NCBI GenBank assembly: GCA_022266195.1
Contig: WHVY01000001.1
Span: 21,018,001-21,082,000, forward strand
Direction: 5' to 3'
DNA from: Tetranychus cinnabarinus
Taxonomy: Eukaryota > Arthropoda > Arachnida > Trombidiformes > Tetranychidae
DNA: 64,000 bases
This document shows positions 47,364 to 59,263 of the stretch, in pieces. Every line of letters begins with the position of its first letter. Position 1 is the stretch's first letter. The notes beneath the pieces were generated by a model. That model worked only from the letters and a program-made list of their open reading frames with translations. It ran no database searches and was not told the origin of the DNA. A program made the translations under genes and the position numbers.

Positions 47364-50348
47364 CTGGAAAAGAAGAGAAGAAAAGAGTTTTAAATCAAAT
47401 TAACAGTTGAAATGAACAGCAAGTAATTATCCTTCATGATCAAGTTCAACTTGAAAAAATGATTATTCAAAATCATTGAGTTTCAATTGAATTGGGGAAA
47501 CTTGATTGTCATATCAATTGCTGTTGCTATAAATAACAAAACACTTATTCAACCATTTTACAGTCTTTTCCATGTTTGTTTACAGTATTAATAATGGAAA
47601 TGAAAAATCTCTTCTTTCTGTTCAACTTTTCATTTCCAATTTTATCTTCATTTTTTCATCTTCTCTAACAAATAAAAGCTCATTTTTCATGGGCAAAATT
47701 ACCTTTTCACAAACAATGATATTGAAGGTAAGAAAAAGATGAGGAAAGATGAAGGAATGATTCAACTTAAATTGTTACTCAAATGATTAATTTGTATTTT
47801 GTATGAAAATAGTGAAAGGATAATAATCAGTGTTGGTAAAGGAAAAAAGATTTTTTTCTCATTCTTTTCCAGAAAAGATGAAATTGATAGGAAATTTTAT
47901 AATGATTCATGTAACAAAAAGTTGAATGGTGTTGATAATGGTTTCATTATGATGATTACCCTTTACAAGAGTTGAATTTAAGTGGTGAAAATTTGCTATT
48001 TTTGTCATCACTTTGTCTGTGAGTTGCTTTTCAATGTTCAACAAATTGAAATATTGATAAATTGAACATTTTTCTTGATTCGACTGTTGATAATAGATTC
48101 GTCAATCGGATTAAATACGAAGGGTCCAAGTGATTTCAAGACAAAAGGTTGGATTGAAAGATTGAAAGGAAAGTTGATTTACAGTTGGTGACACACTTGA
48201 GGTATTCAGGTTACACGGAACTCTCAGAGTATTATATCTAATTCCCTGAGGTGATATACCTTCAAGTATAAGTTACTTATGTGTATTAAAGGGAACACAA
48301 ATGAAAGAGAAACTTTGAGAAAAAGATTTTTTCTTTTTTTTCTAACGTTGTTATAAGCAAAATTCATTTAACAGTTGGATAAGTAGCTTTAGCTTTCGAC
48401 TTTGTTTTTCTTTCTTCTTCATTTGGAGTCGCTTTCATTCCATTTTCTGGCTTCTTTCAAAATTTCAAAATGAACTAATATTAGCTCATGTTACAGTTCA
48501 GCTTGATTTACTTGCATCGTTATGTTATTAGCTTTTTGTTAGTCGCACAATGAAACTCGAAAAGCTATTTTTCTTCATTTTTCCTCAAATTTTTCTCCTC
48601 AAACAAATCACGTTAAGATTCAGTTGGCTAACGGTTCAACCATGGCTTCGAGCTTGGATTTAACTTTGAATTCAACTTTTCCAAATTAAGAATCTTTTAT
48701 GAAACTGAAACTTTTATCAAATATTCGGATCAAAATCAATATTTAAATTCCAAAAGCATTAGTCTGACTGAGAATAACTAAAGAAACTTTTTGCTATTTC
48801 TGAAGGAATTGTGAGTTCTGTCGAGTTTAACGTTTTGTCAAGTCTGCTGACTTTATGTTGAACTGAAAGTGAAGAATTGAAGAAAAATTAGATCGAAATT
48901 GTTCGATTTTCGATCGGTTTTCGAAAGATTACAATGTTGGTTTATCATTAGAAGTTTGAATTTCTTTAGTTTATGAATTTTCTTTATCGATAAATTGCTG
49001 CATTAGACTTGAATTTCGTTATCATAAGCAAACAGAATTATTTGGTTTATTGAGAGAATGAAATTTTCATTCAATTTGAACATTTCTCAGTTTGTAACTT
49101 GCAAAGTTTCTATTACAATGATGGAGTAAAGAAGATTGAAATTTAATTTTTGTTCCCTCATTTCCAAGGAACGTTACATTAACTTGATTATGATTTGGTT
49201 CAGTGAATGATCTGAGTTAATCAAAATTAATAGCAATTTCTACTTCATCATATTAAGCAAATTGCCTGAGTATTTTGATACATCAATGAACTTGTTTGTT
49301 TTTCAATAAAGTTTAAAGAGAAAGAAAACGATTCCATTTTTTAAACTTTGGCTTAAATGAATGTTGATTGATAACATGAGTCTGAATCGATAGAGAAAAG
49401 TTCCAATATCATTAGAAGCTATTCCATCATGGTGAAATGTCAACATTGGCGTACCAATTTAATTATCATTCCCTGTAATTCTAATTGCATTTTCATCATT
49501 TATTCACTTCTAGCTAAATCTTGTTGTTTAATCACTCAATAATGAGCATCATTTTGATGAAAGAGAAAAGCCTTGCAGGCGAATTTGTCGAATTCATTAG
49601 TTTTTCAAGTTTCAGAGTTTTCTTGTTCTCATCACTTTCCATCCTGAATTGACTGTGACATTTAGTCAATTGAAGCCTTTGTGCTGTTGAATTGTTTTGT
49701 TCCCAATCTCACAAAATGATTAATCTGTTTCATGAGAATTGAAAAAATCGTTGAGTGAAAAAAGCATTTTCAAATGAATCAAAAACTCTTTGAGAGTTTC
49801 ACCTTATCACCATGAATAACTCAACAGAACCAAATCCATCATGAACAGAATAAACAAGAAAAAAATGAACAAGAAAAAGGTAACAACGATAAAGTTGAAA
49901 TTCAGATGCAAATAGAAAAAGAGAATCGACAAAATAAACTTTTCCAAACTTTTCTTGACCTAAAAAGTTCTTTCAATTTCTTCAGATTCCCATGACAACC
50001 ACTCAATATCTAGAAGTTACAAGTCAAATCGTGTTCAATAATAGCTGAGAAATGGTCAAAAGCGAAAAGGTGAAACTCTTTTAAAAAGAAAAATTTTAAT
50101 CTCTTTTATGCTGAGAAAAGTTATCAAAATACTGGGAGTGAAAACAATTGAAACGCAATTCTTTCGAATAATCATTTTCTCTGTAACAATGTAATAACTC
50201 AATGACCACAGTTGATTGAGACAACAAACTATTCAATGATCATGGATAATTGAGGGTAAAAGAATAGAATAACAATTGCATCTTTTTGTTCGATTGCTCT
50301 TTGGATAAAAGTGGATCAAATTTCGAACAGCAATTAATCAATAATTAC
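47364..50348 (-). other. GPCR intron 4
   Basis: 3.0 kb of AT-rich DNA between exons 4 and 5; no exon or repeat recognised. Confidence 0.7.
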
Positions 50349-50460
50349 ACTGTTGTACTCCAAGGTGAAGAAGATGTTTTTGACATGAGTTAATAATGAT
50401 CGACTTATGAATGAGAGAAACAATTGAAGATGAAGATGATTCCTTGGACATTGAAGACGT
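50349..50460 (-). CDS. Class B GPCR, exon 4 (ICL1, TM2, ECL1)
   Basis: A 112-nt exon between 'aaccaacag' and gtaattat. After one base completing the previous codon it encodes RLQCPRNHLHLQLFLSFISR then SLLTHVKNIFFTLEYNS. RLxCxRNxLHxxLFxSF is the TM2 signature of class B1 receptors; phase 2 in and phase 0 out match both neighbours. The exon is too short and too weakly biased to stand out by composition, so it was found by motif. Confidence 0.9.
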
Positions 50461-51594
50461 CTGTTGGTTGATCCAATGTCAAGTGATGAGGAGGGTCACC
50501 AGTTGAAATGATTATTGATTTTCAATGGAATCCAAAAATGAATGGAGAAAAAGAGAAGAGAAGAAAAAAACGAAATGATCAAATTCTGCATCAAAGTTGA
50601 TAATGATTATGAGAAGTAAAAGATGAGTGGAAAAGGAAAATGATGATGAAAACTGAAATCAATCATGTTAATCAAATGAATCCACAAGAGTATAAAAGCT
50701 TATGATTTATCGCATAATAACATTGTGTTTACTCAAGTCCCTACTATGCTTTACTGTGCATTTGATAACCTTTAAGGAAGGCCAGAAAAGAGAAGCAAAA
50801 ATTTCTCAGCATTTCTGACAGAACTTTTTTGTCCCTCCAAACAACAAACTTGACATTATATTATCATTACTATCGTCATGATTATCATTCAACTTGTACT
50901 TTAGTTACTGAAGAGTAAAGTTCATTTGTGAAGGTTCATCGTTAAATGAACTGCAATTGATAATTAAATTCATTTCAACTTTTCTTTTCGAAAATCACGA
51001 TTTTCTTTTTCCATGAACTTTGCTTGGATCGGAAACTATTTAAATTTGCTTTTACTTGAGCAAATTAGCATTTCTGTTGCATTTTCAGGTCAATTTGCTT
51101 TTCCTTTCCATGATAATAATGGTAAATATGAAACTTGATATTGACTGGGAATAATACAAACTGTTATTAGGAATAAGAATTATTTTTGTTTTTCATTCTC
51201 TTTTTTTTCATTCTTTCCGCTGAGTAACATGATATTTAGGCTGTTAAATCAAGACAATCCAAATGCGTATTAATCAGAATTAAACTTGTACATCATGATC
51301 ATCATCATTGCTCATTTTTTTATCTTTCCCTTGGTTCATCAGCGAAAAGTGGAAACAGGAAGAAAAGGCAAGAAAATGAATTTTCCATTTCGTTTCTCTG
51401 ATTAGTCTATAATCTGGAGTTTCCGAACCAAATGAGCAACAATAATCAACATTCATCAGATTATCTTCAAAATCCTTGTCTTTGGCTAATAATAGTAATG
51501 ATAAATTGTCGAAGCTAATCAACTAATTTGTTTCGCTTATTATAAAACATACTTTTGAAGGCTTCTCTGGTGATGAAAGAAATGATAAACTTAC
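50461..51594 (-). other. GPCR intron 3
   Basis: 1.1 kb between exons 3 and 4. An 80-codon minus-strand open frame at 51280-51522 has no recognisable family and is treated as chance. Confidence 0.7.
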
Positions 51595-51689
51595 TTGTTA
51601 CAGAAGAGAATGAGAAATGCAATGATCAAAGTTAACAGGGAAACAGAATATCCAATTTTACTGATTAATTTAATGTGAGGTAAATGTTC
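51595..51689 (-). CDS. Class B GPCR, exon 3 (TM1)
   Basis: A 95-nt exon between 'ctctttccag' and gtaagttt. It encodes HLPHIKLISKIGYSVSLLTL then IIAFLILFCNK, the first transmembrane helix; IxKIGYSVSL is close to the TM1 of PTH receptors. It starts in phase 0 and ends in phase 2. Confidence 0.93.
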
Positions 51690-52939
51690 CTGGAAAGAGA
51701 AGAGAGAAAAATCGATGAAAATAATGAAACATGATTAGATGGAGAAATGATGAAAATTTGTGAAAATTGCATCAACTTTTGGTTCTTCTTTAAGCCAATA
51801 TTTCATTGGATATTGATATTGCCATTTTCATGACATTTTTCATTCTTTCATTTCATGAACCATTTCATGAAGCGCACTTTAACGCTTCTAATGTCACTTT
51901 AAATTGAATTCAAGTTTGGACAATTAATGTTGAAGTCATGAGATAAACTAGTTGATGGAATGAATGTTTTAAGGAGGAAAACTTTTGTTATTAAATTGTA
52001 ATTAAATTAAGAATCCTTTTTGTCTTTTCACAAAACTCTTGATAAACTTGAACTTTTCATTATAAATGGTTGATTATGTGATATAAAAGTGTAATTGCTG
52101 GGCGTTTTGCTTTTGTTTAACTTGCAAGTTTGAATTATTGTTATTAGTTTCAACATTAATTAGTGTAACAACTTGGAAAGTTATTTAACCATGTATTGCT
52201 AATAGCTGAGTAACTTTTCAAGAAAACTCTGAAAGCTTTTTTCTTCCTCTTTTTTCGTCTTCTCTTAACATATGTTTATTGAAGGAAACAGTTAACATTA
52301 AATTGTATTTGTTCAAAGGGAAAACCAAGAAATCTTATTTTGTCTGTATTTGAGAAGGATTAAGATTGTTCATGTTGACAGAAAGGGCTTGGAATCAATT
52401 TCATGGTGAAATTTAATTGTTCAAGTAAAGGAAACTTTTGTCGAGTTTCATATTGAACTTTACTTTACTTTCAAGTGATGAGTAAACTTTTTCCTCTCAA
52501 CAATCAGATTGCTAAGGGGAGTCAATTTTAGTTTGAGCTTTTAATTTGCTCCCATAAGATTAGTCTGATCTAATCGAGTAACTTTGCTGTGGGAAAAGTG
52601 ATTGCGATCTAATTGATTAATGTTTCAAATTGAGGTTAGTTTAGCAAATTGGACTTTTTTGTTATTTCATTTGAGGTATTACTTTTCATTGAGCAAAGTT
52701 GTTTAAGATGAGAAAGGTTGAAAAATTTTTGATCAAAGGAAAAGTTTAAATTGTTCAACAGCTAATAAGGGATAAATGTAGGTAATTATTGTAATCAGCG
52801 ATGATTGATGAGATGCTCAGCTTGTAAACTTGTTTTACTCCTTGTTGAGGTTCAAATTTGTTGTAAATTTGCTTTTGCTTTTGTTAAGTGATTCGAGTTT
52901 TTTCAGCTTGAATTTAATGATTCAATCCATCAAAAAGTT

Positions 52940-53012
52940 TGGAGACGGCGAGTATCGATCTCGCTACCTCTCACATGCAAAGCGAGCGCTCTACCATCTG
53001 AGCTACGTCCCC
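52940..53012 (-). tRNA. tRNA-Ala(UGC), copy 4
   Basis: 73 nt identical to copies 1, 2 and 5, with anticodon TGC and TTTTT terminator. The upstream 'GACGATAAAGATAATGCAACGAAATATCAT' flank is shared with copy 5 in part, and the downstream flank is diverged from the other units. Confidence 0.92.
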
Positions 53013-53820
53013 GACGATAAAGATAATGCAACGAAATATCATTTTATTAGCTCTTTTAAAAGTTTTCTTGCTGTTGGTTTAGCTGTTTTTGCTGTGGCAT
53101 TGAAATGTTGCTGCAAAAATCAATAGAACTTTGTTCAAGAATATTTCTGCATAATTTTGGGTAACAGTCAGCAAGATAATAAATTATTATTCGATACTTT
53201 GGATTGAAAGTAAGCCAATAAGATACTAAATTATTGATGAATACTTTGGATTAATTGGATTTGAAGTATTTAAACTTTGTTAAAGACAATTGCTTTAATA
53301 ATGGTTTGCGAATTCATACAATGTAAATTGTTTTGTATCTTGACTGTTTGGCTGAAATAATAAGATTGAAATCAGTTGCAATAAAACTTTTGATGATATT
53401 TTGCATTATTATTGTAACAATAAGCTGTTAAGACTTGGAATCATTCATTTATTGGACTGCTTTGTTTGGAGTTGATTCACCTGCAAAAAGAATTCTTTTC
53501 TTTTTATGAGATAAATATTTCAAAACTATTCATACAGAGTACTTGCCGAAAGACAAAATAAAATGAGTTATAAATGGGAAAATCGCTAAAGAACATGTTA
53601 AAATTTTCGATTTTATTCATAAAGAAAATTCATCTTTCAAGATTTTTTCTCAATTTAAAGTTTGGAGTTGATTTGGTTTACATTCAAACAACTTACTATC
53701 TGAATAAACATGTTTTACTCGTCCTTGCATTTCCATTTGTTTTGCATTCTCTGCCTACTTTTTGATTTCACTTTTTAGCTCATTAAAACTCAATTTAATG
53801 ATATAATCCATCAAAAAGTT

Positions 53821-53893
53821 TGGAGACGGCGAGTATCGATCTCGCTACCTCTCACATGCAAAGCGAGCGCTCTACCATCTGAGCTACGTCCCC
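53821..53893 (-). tRNA. tRNA-Ala(UGC), copy 5
   Basis: 73 nt identical to copies 1, 2 and 4. Its downstream side (about 53690-53820) closely matches that of copies 2 and 3, showing that the duplicated unit spans at least 130 bp beyond the tRNA. Terminator TTTTT is present. Confidence 0.92.
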
Positions 53894-54063
53894 GACGATA
53901 AAGATAATGCAACGAAATATCATGATATCAGTTCTTTTCAAAGTTTGTTCTACATCAGATTGTTACTATTATTCCTACACAACAAGTCTTTACTAACAGA
54001 GAAACAAATATTGCTACAATATTCGAAGCTTCTTCAAGTGTCAAGTCAAACATAAACTTCTAT

Positions 54064-54091
54064 GAGCGAGTGCTTTTCCATCTGAGCTACG
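54064..54091 (-). pseudogene. tRNA-Ala half relic
   Basis: 'gcgagtgcttttccatctga' followed by 'gctacgataaag' matches the 5' half of the tRNA and its flank, with a small deletion removing the 5' GGGGA end and the 3' half missing. Confidence 0.6.
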
Positions 54092-55295
54092 ATAAAGGTT
54101 TTGCTTAGAGATATCATGATGTAGATTCGTTTCTAAGTTTGCTTCGCATCATCAGAATGTTTCAAAGCCTTATTCTTACAAAACAAGGCTTGGATAGCAA
54201 ACATTGTGAAACTTTGTAATTCTCATCAAACATATTGATAATTATTACAACCATTGATTCTCATAAACCCTTTACTACTCGACTTTGTCATGAACATTGA
54301 TACAAAACAGGTTAATCTGCAGCTTAGTTTCTCAACTACTTATCTGACCTTCGTTACATTGCGATTGGCGAAACTTGAGATAGAAAACGATTTCAATATG
54401 GATTCGAATAGGAATTGACTAAAAATGTAAACTTTTTTCGAAACGTGACTTGAGCTTAATCTTTTCTGCTTCAACTGTTGAAAAGATTCTGCTAATCACA
54501 TGTTAACTTTTCAACATTCAATCTCGACTCTTGCTCTAAACAAACCCTGGAAAGGTTATCATTCAACTTTGAATAAATTTGAAAAAATATTTAATCTTTA
54601 TTGAAACTCCATGGAAACTCAAGTTTACTGAATCTTCTTCATGTTCATTATGCATTTACAACATCAATATTTCAATTTCATTTTCAACTAAAAGCTATTG
54701 AAGCTATGGTCAGTTGAAAAGTTGATCAATTTTCTGATGAAATGAAAATCAAATCAAAGAAGAGTTGAAAATATTCAATTAACTTGATATTGCTACTTGA
54801 ATAAAGTAAATTGAACTAATTGAAATGTTGATTGATTTCCTTTCTTCTGTTTATCAATGACCAATTTAATATCGCTCTTTATTACTATTCATAGTTTCAA
54901 GTGAAAACTAAACTTTTCATTGGATTCCACCATCAACTGACAAATGATGAAACTGAAACCAGATGATTACATGGGAAAAGAAGAACCAACAGAAATTATT
55001 GAATTTGATTGAATTAACTTTTTTTCCCTCTTCCTTTATTAAACTCTGTTATCAAACTGATTGAAACCAATAAGTTATTTATAGATGGTTTAGCAAAATT
55101 GCAAATGGAAATGTTTATGTGAATAATTTTGCTTTAATATTGCTGTCATTGTGTGTTGAAATGGTTAATGTTGTTTGATAATTTTATGTTTAATGGTGAA
55201 TATCAAGTGAGAATGAAAAGGGAACACACAGATAATTCAATGATGACACTGATAATAATGGATAATTTAATGGCTAATAAAGAATCGAAACTCAC

Positions 55296-55417
55296 ATTGA
55301 TTGGAGGATTAACAGAATAATTGTTTGGGTGACAACGAGTGTAATCGGTCCAACTTTCGTTTGTTGTTGGACTAATGAACCAGGTTCCATTGATTGTACA
55401 ATCACGAGTTGCTGTTT
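55296..55417 (-). CDS. Class B GPCR, exon 2 (end of hormone-binding ectodomain)
   Basis: A 122-nt exon ending at a gtgagttt donor. I place its start after 'gaaaacag', which gives the residue spacing of PTH receptors. It encodes ATRDCTINGTWFISPTTNES then WTDYTRCHPN, containing the last two of the six ectodomain cysteines and possible N-glycosylation sites (NGT, NES, and NET across the junction). An alternative acceptor six bases downstream would remove two residues. Confidence 0.88.
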
Positions 55418-55952
55418 CTGTTTTCAAATCCATCAGGTTTCAATTAAACATGAATCAAAGAGGCAACAAGATAATTAGTTTTGGACAAAAAAAAGTGTTA
55501 ACCTTTTCTGGTTAAACTTGAGCAGTTTCGATAAACGGAAATTGCAAAAACTCAATTTAATGTTAGAAATTTTTGCAATTTTCATAATTTCGAAACTTCA
55601 TTCTGCTCAAAATTTCATGCTTTAGAGGACTTTTCATGATTCGATTCCATCATATTGCAACAAGGATTTTAATGATCTCTTAGTAAATGCTTCAAACTGT
55701 CAACTTTATGCAAAATTTTGGGTTGATTTCATTGCAAGTTTTCATCTTCTACACTCTAGACTGGAATTTTGTTTTTTGTTGCTTTAGACGGGAATGGAGA
55801 ACGGACAAGGGAATCGGAATAATAAAGATTGGGTTTTGAAGATCATTCGATTTCGGGTTAAATCTTGATCTGAATCGGTTTACAGGCTAATGATGGGAAT
55901 TTTGGATAAAATTTTCTGTTTACTAAATGTCGATTTTGAATGACGAACTTAC

Positions 55953-56157
55953 CATTTTTATCAAACACGTCGATGTAGGAGGCACAGGGTAATATGGCCT
56001 GAGTACCGGCTGGTGTCTCAGGCCAGCACATTAATCCATCCCAGGTTAGAGGGCAAACGGATGCTGCAAGTGGTTTAACTTGATATCGAGCTTGACACAA
56101 TTCTTGTTCAATTGCAACACGTTGACGTTGCAACGAAATAATTTCATCATTTGACAT
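55953..56157 (-). CDS. Class B GPCR, PTH-receptor-like, exon 1 (start of gene)
   Basis: First coding exon of a receptor of 502 residues in eight exons (56157 down to 31913, total 1509 nt, all phases agreeing). It encodes MSNDEIISLQRQRVAIEQEL then the hormone-receptor domain with CPLTWDGLMCWPETPAGTQA. Ectodomain cysteines fall at residues 21, 35, 44, 58, 75 and 97, the class B1 pattern. The N-terminal SNDEIISLQRQ-x8-C arrangement, KSTLVLVPLFGVHY in TM6 and SFQGFFVALLYCF in TM7 favour the PTH receptor group over the calcitonin/DH31, DH44 or PDF groups. Such receptors bind peptide hormones at the cell surface and usually signal through Gs. The exon ends in phase 1 at gtaagttc. No signal peptide is encoded: an in-frame TGA sits two codons before the ATG. 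A 5' exon cannot supply one through this exon's own frame. Confidence 0.9.
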
Positions 56158-58863
56158 GTTTCACTTTTGGCACTGTTTCGTAGAGCATTTGAGTTATGGT
56201 AAGAAAGATTATCTTTTTTCTCTCTTTTCTTCTTTAATCTTTCATCTTGACATTCAATTAATACGTGAATGGTTTAAGATGATAATGGTGATGAGAAACC
56301 ATGTGAAAAGTGTGAGGCTGATCGAGGAAATGATGTTAGGTGAGAATCCAACATGCAATTAATGTAAACTTTTTGCCATCTCATGCGTTGACAAGGTTCG
56401 CGCGCGCAAGTTCCCATCTCTTCGAGTTTGGTGAGTTTGCGTCTAAAGAAGAGCAAAACTTTCGCCTTCATTTCCTATTATTATTTCCTTTTCCATTTTT
56501 TTTCTTACCATCACTTATTATCATGATAATCACAAATATTTTTATTTCCTTCTCACATGTTATTCATCAAGTTCAATGTGAGAAAGTATTGAATATCACA
56601 GTCAAGGTTGATCTTTCATTCCATTTTCTGTTCTTCATTCCTTGGATCATCTAAACGATATTTTTGTGCGAAAATTTTTTTCTCAGTCAATTTACTTTTT
56701 CTTTAAAAATCAAATTCTTCGCTCAATCTTAAGCCAACATTGGATATTCATGAATTAGACTGCAAAGCTCGTTTAAAATTACTATCGTTCGATGCATGAG
56801 GAAAGTTGAATAATAAAGATTCGAAACTGGCGAAATATTCTTTGCGAAATGAGGGAATCTGAAATAATTTCCAATTTTTCATTACAATAAACTCTTTGGA
56901 CTAAATAACCTGTGGGGAAAAAGTTTGAGACTTTTTGGTTTTTTTCTTGTATCTCGTAAGATAATGGTTGAATTTTTCTGAAAATTCAACATGTTAGAGT
57001 TGGATAGTGTAGATTTGATAATTGAGAAATCCAGAATGAAAAAAACAAAGGTCACTTCACAATCATCGCTCAAACTAGGAGGAGAAAAATTTTTTATTTT
57101 CGATTAATGTTAAACTCTCATAGACAGAAAATGACTAAGTCAACTTTTTTGAAGCTAAAATTCCATTCAAAATTGAATATCTTTCAAACGACTAATCTGA
57201 ATTTTTTGGACTGTACTTTAACTGAAAGGTCTCAAAGAGTTGCATCGATTGGTTTATTTTTTTAGCTTCATAAAATGTTGTTCATGAGGTTATTCACGAA
57301 ACCAATTTCATTTAAAAAAAATTTTCTCCTCCTAGTTTGAGCGATGATTGTGAAGTGACCTTTGTTTTTTTTCATTCTGGATTTCTCAATTATCAAAGCT
57401 ACACTATCCAACTCTAACATGTTGAATTTTCAGAAAAATTCAACCATTATCTTACGAGATACAAGAAAAAAACCAAAAAGTCTCAAACTTTTTCCCCACA
57501 GGTTATTCATAAGCTTAACCATCATGTTCTAGATGCATGTTAGATGATAGATTCTAATGATTCTTTCGATTTTAAACTTTTCAAAACCTTCATTGCAACT
57601 ATTAAAATAATTAAATACTAACAACTAATAAAATATTAATTTACTAGATCAATCATCCTTTGTTAAGATCATTTTGGATGAAAATTATGAATTAGCAATT
57701 TTCTAATGAATAAACTTTATCAAGACATGGAATGTTGTTCTGGAAAATTGGATATAATTAGTAATTTAAAGTATCAGAAACAATGCGTTGACACCTGAAG
57801 CAACGAAATTTATAAAATGAATTAAGCTCTTTGAATGGATATTTCAGAGCAACACTTTTCAGGTCACCAAAAATATTATGGTAAAAATAATAAAAAATAA
57901 ATAAAAAATTGTATCAGTTTGAGTGATACTAGTAAAAAAGTTTTCAAATTACAATTCAAAGCTTCATGATATCCAAGAAATTAGAAATTTCAAACCCTGA
58001 GAATGTTTGAAAAATAGAATTTCAAAGGTTTTAGATTTCTGGTAAAAGTTTGATTAAAATGATAATTTAAACAATTAACGATCGCATCGAGCAGATGAAC
58101 ATTTTCACTCTGACAGTAAATTGTAAATAAAAGGGAAACACTGTTTGTTTTCATATTTTTTATTGGGTTTGTTTCGGGTGTTTTTTTCAAGTCTTGATTA
58201 AACTGAAATAGAGTTTAAATGAGAAATAAAAGCTTCCCATTTATCACCTTTCATTTATTTTGAAACAATTTTCACTTATTTATTTCAATTCACTGAATTA
58301 AATAACTTTTAAAATAACATTTGGTGTAACCCAAAAAAAGAGGCAAAAACGACAGATAAATTGAAGCTATTACATTGTGCCATTTGTTGGTCTTTTAGTT
58401 AACAGAAAAAAAAGTTCAATACTAAGATTCAATTGCAACAGTTACATTAAGCTTTTGCATTAAATTGCACATTAATAACAATAACAATCAGAATAATAAT
58501 TAAAAAGAAAAGGTTCAAGAAATTTTCATACTTTTGTTTTACAGAGAAAATTTTACATTGGAAAAAATATCTTCAAATAACATTTCATTGAACAACAAAC
58601 ATGAGAAGAAAACAAATTGACAGTTATCACGAAATCAATGGTTAAATTATTGTTGAATCAAAATTAATGACAAGCGACAAAATTTGTGATAACTTTACAC
58701 TTTTGGCTCTCGACTGGTTCCTCAATATCGATTATAATTGTTAACCTTTGAATATTGAATTTCATCTTGCAAACTGTTATGAATAACAATGGATTTGATG
58801 GTTTCTTTCATTTGATTTTTTTCCTTCTTGTTTCGCTTTTCCCTGTCATGGCCAGAATCATCA
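56158..58863. other. Spacer between TPH 3' end and GPCR start, with a MITE
   Basis: 2.7 kb. It should contain the GPCR promoter and 5' UTR on the minus strand; a CpG run TCGCGCGCGC lies at 56398-56407, about 240 bp before the ATG. The MITE occupies 56908-57503, and the TPH 3' UTR should lie just below 58864. Confidence 0.6.
56906..57505. mobile_element. MITE with 187-bp terminal inverted repeats and TA target duplication
   Basis: The element 56908-57503 (596 bp) starts ACCTGTGGGGAAAAAGTTTG and ends with its reverse complement. The left repeat 56908-57094 and right repeat 57316-57503 differ, as I read them, at one substitution and about one base in an A/T run. Flanking TA/TA is the duplication made by Tc1/mariner-type transposases. 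The central 221 bp and the repeats encode no protein, so it is non-autonomous. The near-perfect repeats indicate recent activity. Confidence 0.88.
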
Positions 58864-59263
58864 TCAATTCCTACCAATGGTACAATCAGCAATGGCTGTT
58901 GATGCATCAATAATCTGAGCTGTTATATCGTTTGTTATTGCTGAAGCGATATTTGCTGAAACCAATGAGTTACCATCATCATCACCAGAACCATCAACAT
59001 GATTTATTTGACCAACATTGTTGTTTAATTTGTTTTCACAATTATCATTGTTGCTGCTGGTCGACTGATTCTCATTGGAATCACCTTCAGTCTCTTGCTC
59101 TTTCTCTTTAATCTTTTTCAACGCATTGGTAACAATACAAAGATCACCTTTCAACTCGGAAACCAGAGACATTATCTTTCGAGTGTTGCTCAGAATTTCA
59201 ACTGATTGAGTGTATGGATTGTAACGAACTCCAAATGGACGTTTAATGGTAGCAGCAAAATCT
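58864..59263 (-). CDS. TPH: Tryptophan hydroxylase, last exon
   Basis: Begins after 'acctgaag' and encodes DFAATIKRPFGVRYNPYTQS then VEILSNTRKIMSLVSELKGD and LCIVTNALKKIKEK, the end of the catalytic domain and the amphipathic tetramerisation helix of aromatic amino acid hydroxylases. TIKRPFGVxYNPYTxS matches tryptophan hydroxylases best. After the helix comes a tail of about 70 residues rich in N, S, D, E and G, absent from vertebrate TPH, which ends soon after the helix. Stop TGA at 58864-58866. The reaction is tetrahydrobiopterin-dependent 5-hydroxylation of tryptophan, the first step of serotonin synthesis, in the cytosol. Confidence 0.95.

Larger units (their letters stand above)
51690..55295 (-). 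other. GPCR intron 2, with second tRNA-Ala cluster
   Basis: 3.6 kb. Holds tRNA-Ala copies 4 and 5, one tRNA relic and one copy of the spacer repeat (about 53333-53579). No exon recognised. Confidence 0.75.

Noticed and set aside
50661..50790. Alternative TM2 exon candidate with a good acceptor near 50780
   Set aside because: The frame required by exon 3 meets a stop, while 50349-50460 gives the full TM2 signature with correct phases.
51280..51522. 80-codon ORF in GPCR intron 3
   Set aside because: No family signature, no fitting splice phase, and the neighbouring exons already join without it.
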